From NCBI RefSeq assembly GCF_018596315.1, contig NZ_JAHEAG010000043.1, positions 1 to 44,927 on the forward strand: a stretch of DNA of 44,927 bases, in the 5' to 3' direction. Below, piece by piece: positions 43,709-44,927 of the stretch. The notes under the pieces are model-generated. The model did no database searches, was not told where the DNA came from, and was given only the letters and a program-made list of their open reading frames with translations. The stretch's first letter is position 1. Every line of letters begins with the position of its first letter. Origin of the DNA: Bradyrhizobium sp. SRL28 (GTDB lineage: Bacteria; Pseudomonadota; Alphaproteobacteria; Rhizobiales; Xanthobacteraceae). Both the position numbers and the translations under genes were made by a program.

Positions 43709-44642
43709 AGCTTGTCTCGCTTGCTGCCATCTTCATTCCCTGCTGCGAACGATCTAATCCAATCTAAGAGAGGACTAAGTGCGCCTAAATGCGGCGGCGT
43801 GACAGAATACTGACGTGGATGCTCTGCTTCCGTTGAATCTTCTTTGGCCAAGCTCTGCCTCATTCGGGCGGCTCACGAGTTGATCTGGCTGAGACCTGCC
43901 ACGATTGAGTCCACGATGTGCTCGCCTACGTCGGCGAATTGGAATCATGAGATGCTCAGTCCAGAGGGCGGACGATTGACAGGCCAATGCGCGAGGCCTT
44001 TGGGCCTGCGGCTGCGATCACACTGAACAGTCCATCATGCTATCTCCAAGAGAAATTATACTGGATCGAGCCTGCGCACGCGGCATTTCTGCGACCGGCG
44101 AATCGGCGCATCAAGTTCGTTTGCGAGAGCGGACCCTTGGTTGATGTTATATGCCGAAGTCTTTGCATGTGATGCTCGCGCCACGTGGTGTTCGATCGGC
44201 CCAACGTTCACCAATAATTGCCGTGTCTTTCATTTGGATCAATCACTAGCGTTGGTAGTTGACGGCAGCGACGCATTAATCGCGTCGGCTGATGGCCGAC
44301 ATGCGCACTGTGCCGACCTGACGCTGTGAAGAGGACCAGAGGTCATCATGCCATGCGAGCCCGACGGGAGCGGGTGGTTCTCCAGGCGTGCCGTGATGCT
44401 CTACGACCGACGGGCCTTGCTGGGCGGACCCGAGATGTGGTCTGCGACCCGGCCTGTTCCCCGCAATAACGTGCCGGCGATCTTCTTCCCCGCGGCTGCG
44501 CCGCTCCTCGCGCAGCAACAAGATCGCCGCACGCCGTCCTCCGCATGCGCGGCGGCCTGACGGTGCGGGTCGGCCGTCCCGGGGCTCAAGATCGCCACAA
44601 GGCCGCGATGGTCGCAGGCTTTCACAGCACAGGAGATCCACC
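43709..44642. other. Region without recognised genes before DUF736
   Basis: Short frames on both strands show no known features. It includes the second copy of the regulatory-looking repeat (44194-44277). The last 300 bases are GC-rich and are the natural upstream region of the DUF736 gene, ending with GGAG seven bases before its ATG. Confidence 0.45.
44194..44277 (+). promoter_or_regulatory. Regulatory-looking repeat, copy 2
   Basis: TTTGGATCAATCACTAGCGT and then TGGTAGTTGACGGCAGCG match the 36511-36596 element in order and spacing, in the same orientation. No clear gene start follows within 100 bases. Probably a duplicated promoter region that lost its gene. Confidence 0.35.
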
Positions 44643-44927
44643 ATGTCCCAGATCGGTTCGTTCACCCGCAGCAACGATGGCACCTACACCGGCATCATCA
44701 AGACGCTTGCGATCAACGCCAAGGCGCGCCTCGTCCCCAGCGAGCCCGCCTCCACCAGCGACAAGGCGCCAGACCTGCGCGTGATCGTCTCCGGGGTCGA
44801 GATCGGTGCCGCCTGGCGCCGGACCTCGAAGGACAACCGCACCTACTACTCGGTTAACCTCGACGATCCGTCCCTCACCGCGCCCGTCTACGCCAACCTC
44901 TTCGAAGGCGACGATGGCGAGTTTGCG
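44643..44927 (+). CDS. DUF736 protein, cut by the window edge
   Basis: The gene starts MSQIGSFTRSNDGTYTGIIK after a GGAG site and remains open to the end of the window at 'FEGDDGEFA'. It is a member of DUF736, nearly identical to the truncated copy at 29925-30194 but on the opposite strand. This copy appears intact as far as visible; DUF736 proteins are about 100-110 residues, so only a few codons are missing. Function unknown. Confidence 0.85.
   Translation, partial: MSQIGSFTRSNDGTYTGIIKTLAINAKARLVPSEPASTSDKAPDLRVIVSGVEIGAAWRRTSKDNRTYYSVNLDDPSLTAPVYANLFEGDDGEFA

Noticed and set aside
44276..44683. 135-codon minus-strand frame at the right end
   Set aside because: It covers the upstream region and start of DUF736 on the other strand and has no recognisable content.
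1..44927. CRISPR array
   Set aside because: No series of equally spaced direct repeats was seen anywhere in the window.

Overview
The window looks like part of a symbiosis island or comparable accessory region of a Bradyrhizobium-type alphaproteobacterium. I infer this from the rhizobial flavour of many genes (two mod cassettes with a DUF2478 gene, DUF736, a dctA remnant, IS110/IS256/IS3/IS91 debris), the palindromic repeat at 28.7 kb, and the very large number of broken genes. All assignments come from reading translations by eye; no searches were run.

Layout. 0-2.9 kb: the end of an isochorismatase-like gene, remnants of DNA polymerase X and of an SRAP (YedK/HMCES) gene, one intact cysteine-rich small protein, and two candidate tiny membrane proteins. 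3.0-5.9 kb: the highlight, a tightly overlapping four-gene operon encoding a ubiquitin-like protein ending in Gly-Gly, an E2-like protein, a JAB/JAMM isopeptidase and an E1-like ThiF protein. This is a compact prokaryotic ubiquitin-like conjugation system of the general kind to which the Bil antiphage systems belong. 6.1-7.3 kb: ahpC-ahpD peroxidase pair. 7.5-12.4 kb: a frameshifted DUF2478 gene and two tandem, differently decayed molybdate-transport cassettes, followed by a dctA remnant. 13.5-15.5 kb: an MFS symporter and a TauD-type dioxygenase remnant.

15.5-23.5 kb: a two-gene biosynthetic locus, a 2189-residue NRPS (A-T-C-A-T-C, no thioesterase) with a MATE exporter overlapping its 3' end. 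The NRPS has an altered active-site motif in its first condensation domain, and the second adenylation domain lacks the usual amino-group-binding Asp. 24.7-29.4 kb: a porin gene cut by an IS256 remnant, speD (SAM decarboxylase), a small piece that looks like core chromosome (bolA 5' end plus a J-domain gene), an IS110-family element and IS5-type debris.

29.4-44.9 kb: a nucleotide-sugar region flanked by two inverted DUF736 copies. Beside the left copy are an antitoxin remnant, a ParE-type toxin and IS3/IS91/IS5/tyrosine-recombinase debris. The sugar genes are UDP-glucose dehydrogenase, a UDP-glucuronate-decarboxylase-like SDR, a sugar C-methyltransferase, a DUF4910 M28-like protein, an NDP-sugar epimerase/reductase, glucose-1-phosphate cytidylyltransferase and a truncated CDP-glucose 4,6-dehydratase. 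Together they suggest a former or residual ability to make an unusual, possibly C-methylated, surface sugar. The intact genes (conjugation operon, ahpCD, NRPS-MATE, speD, some sugar genes) stand out against the surrounding gene decay.
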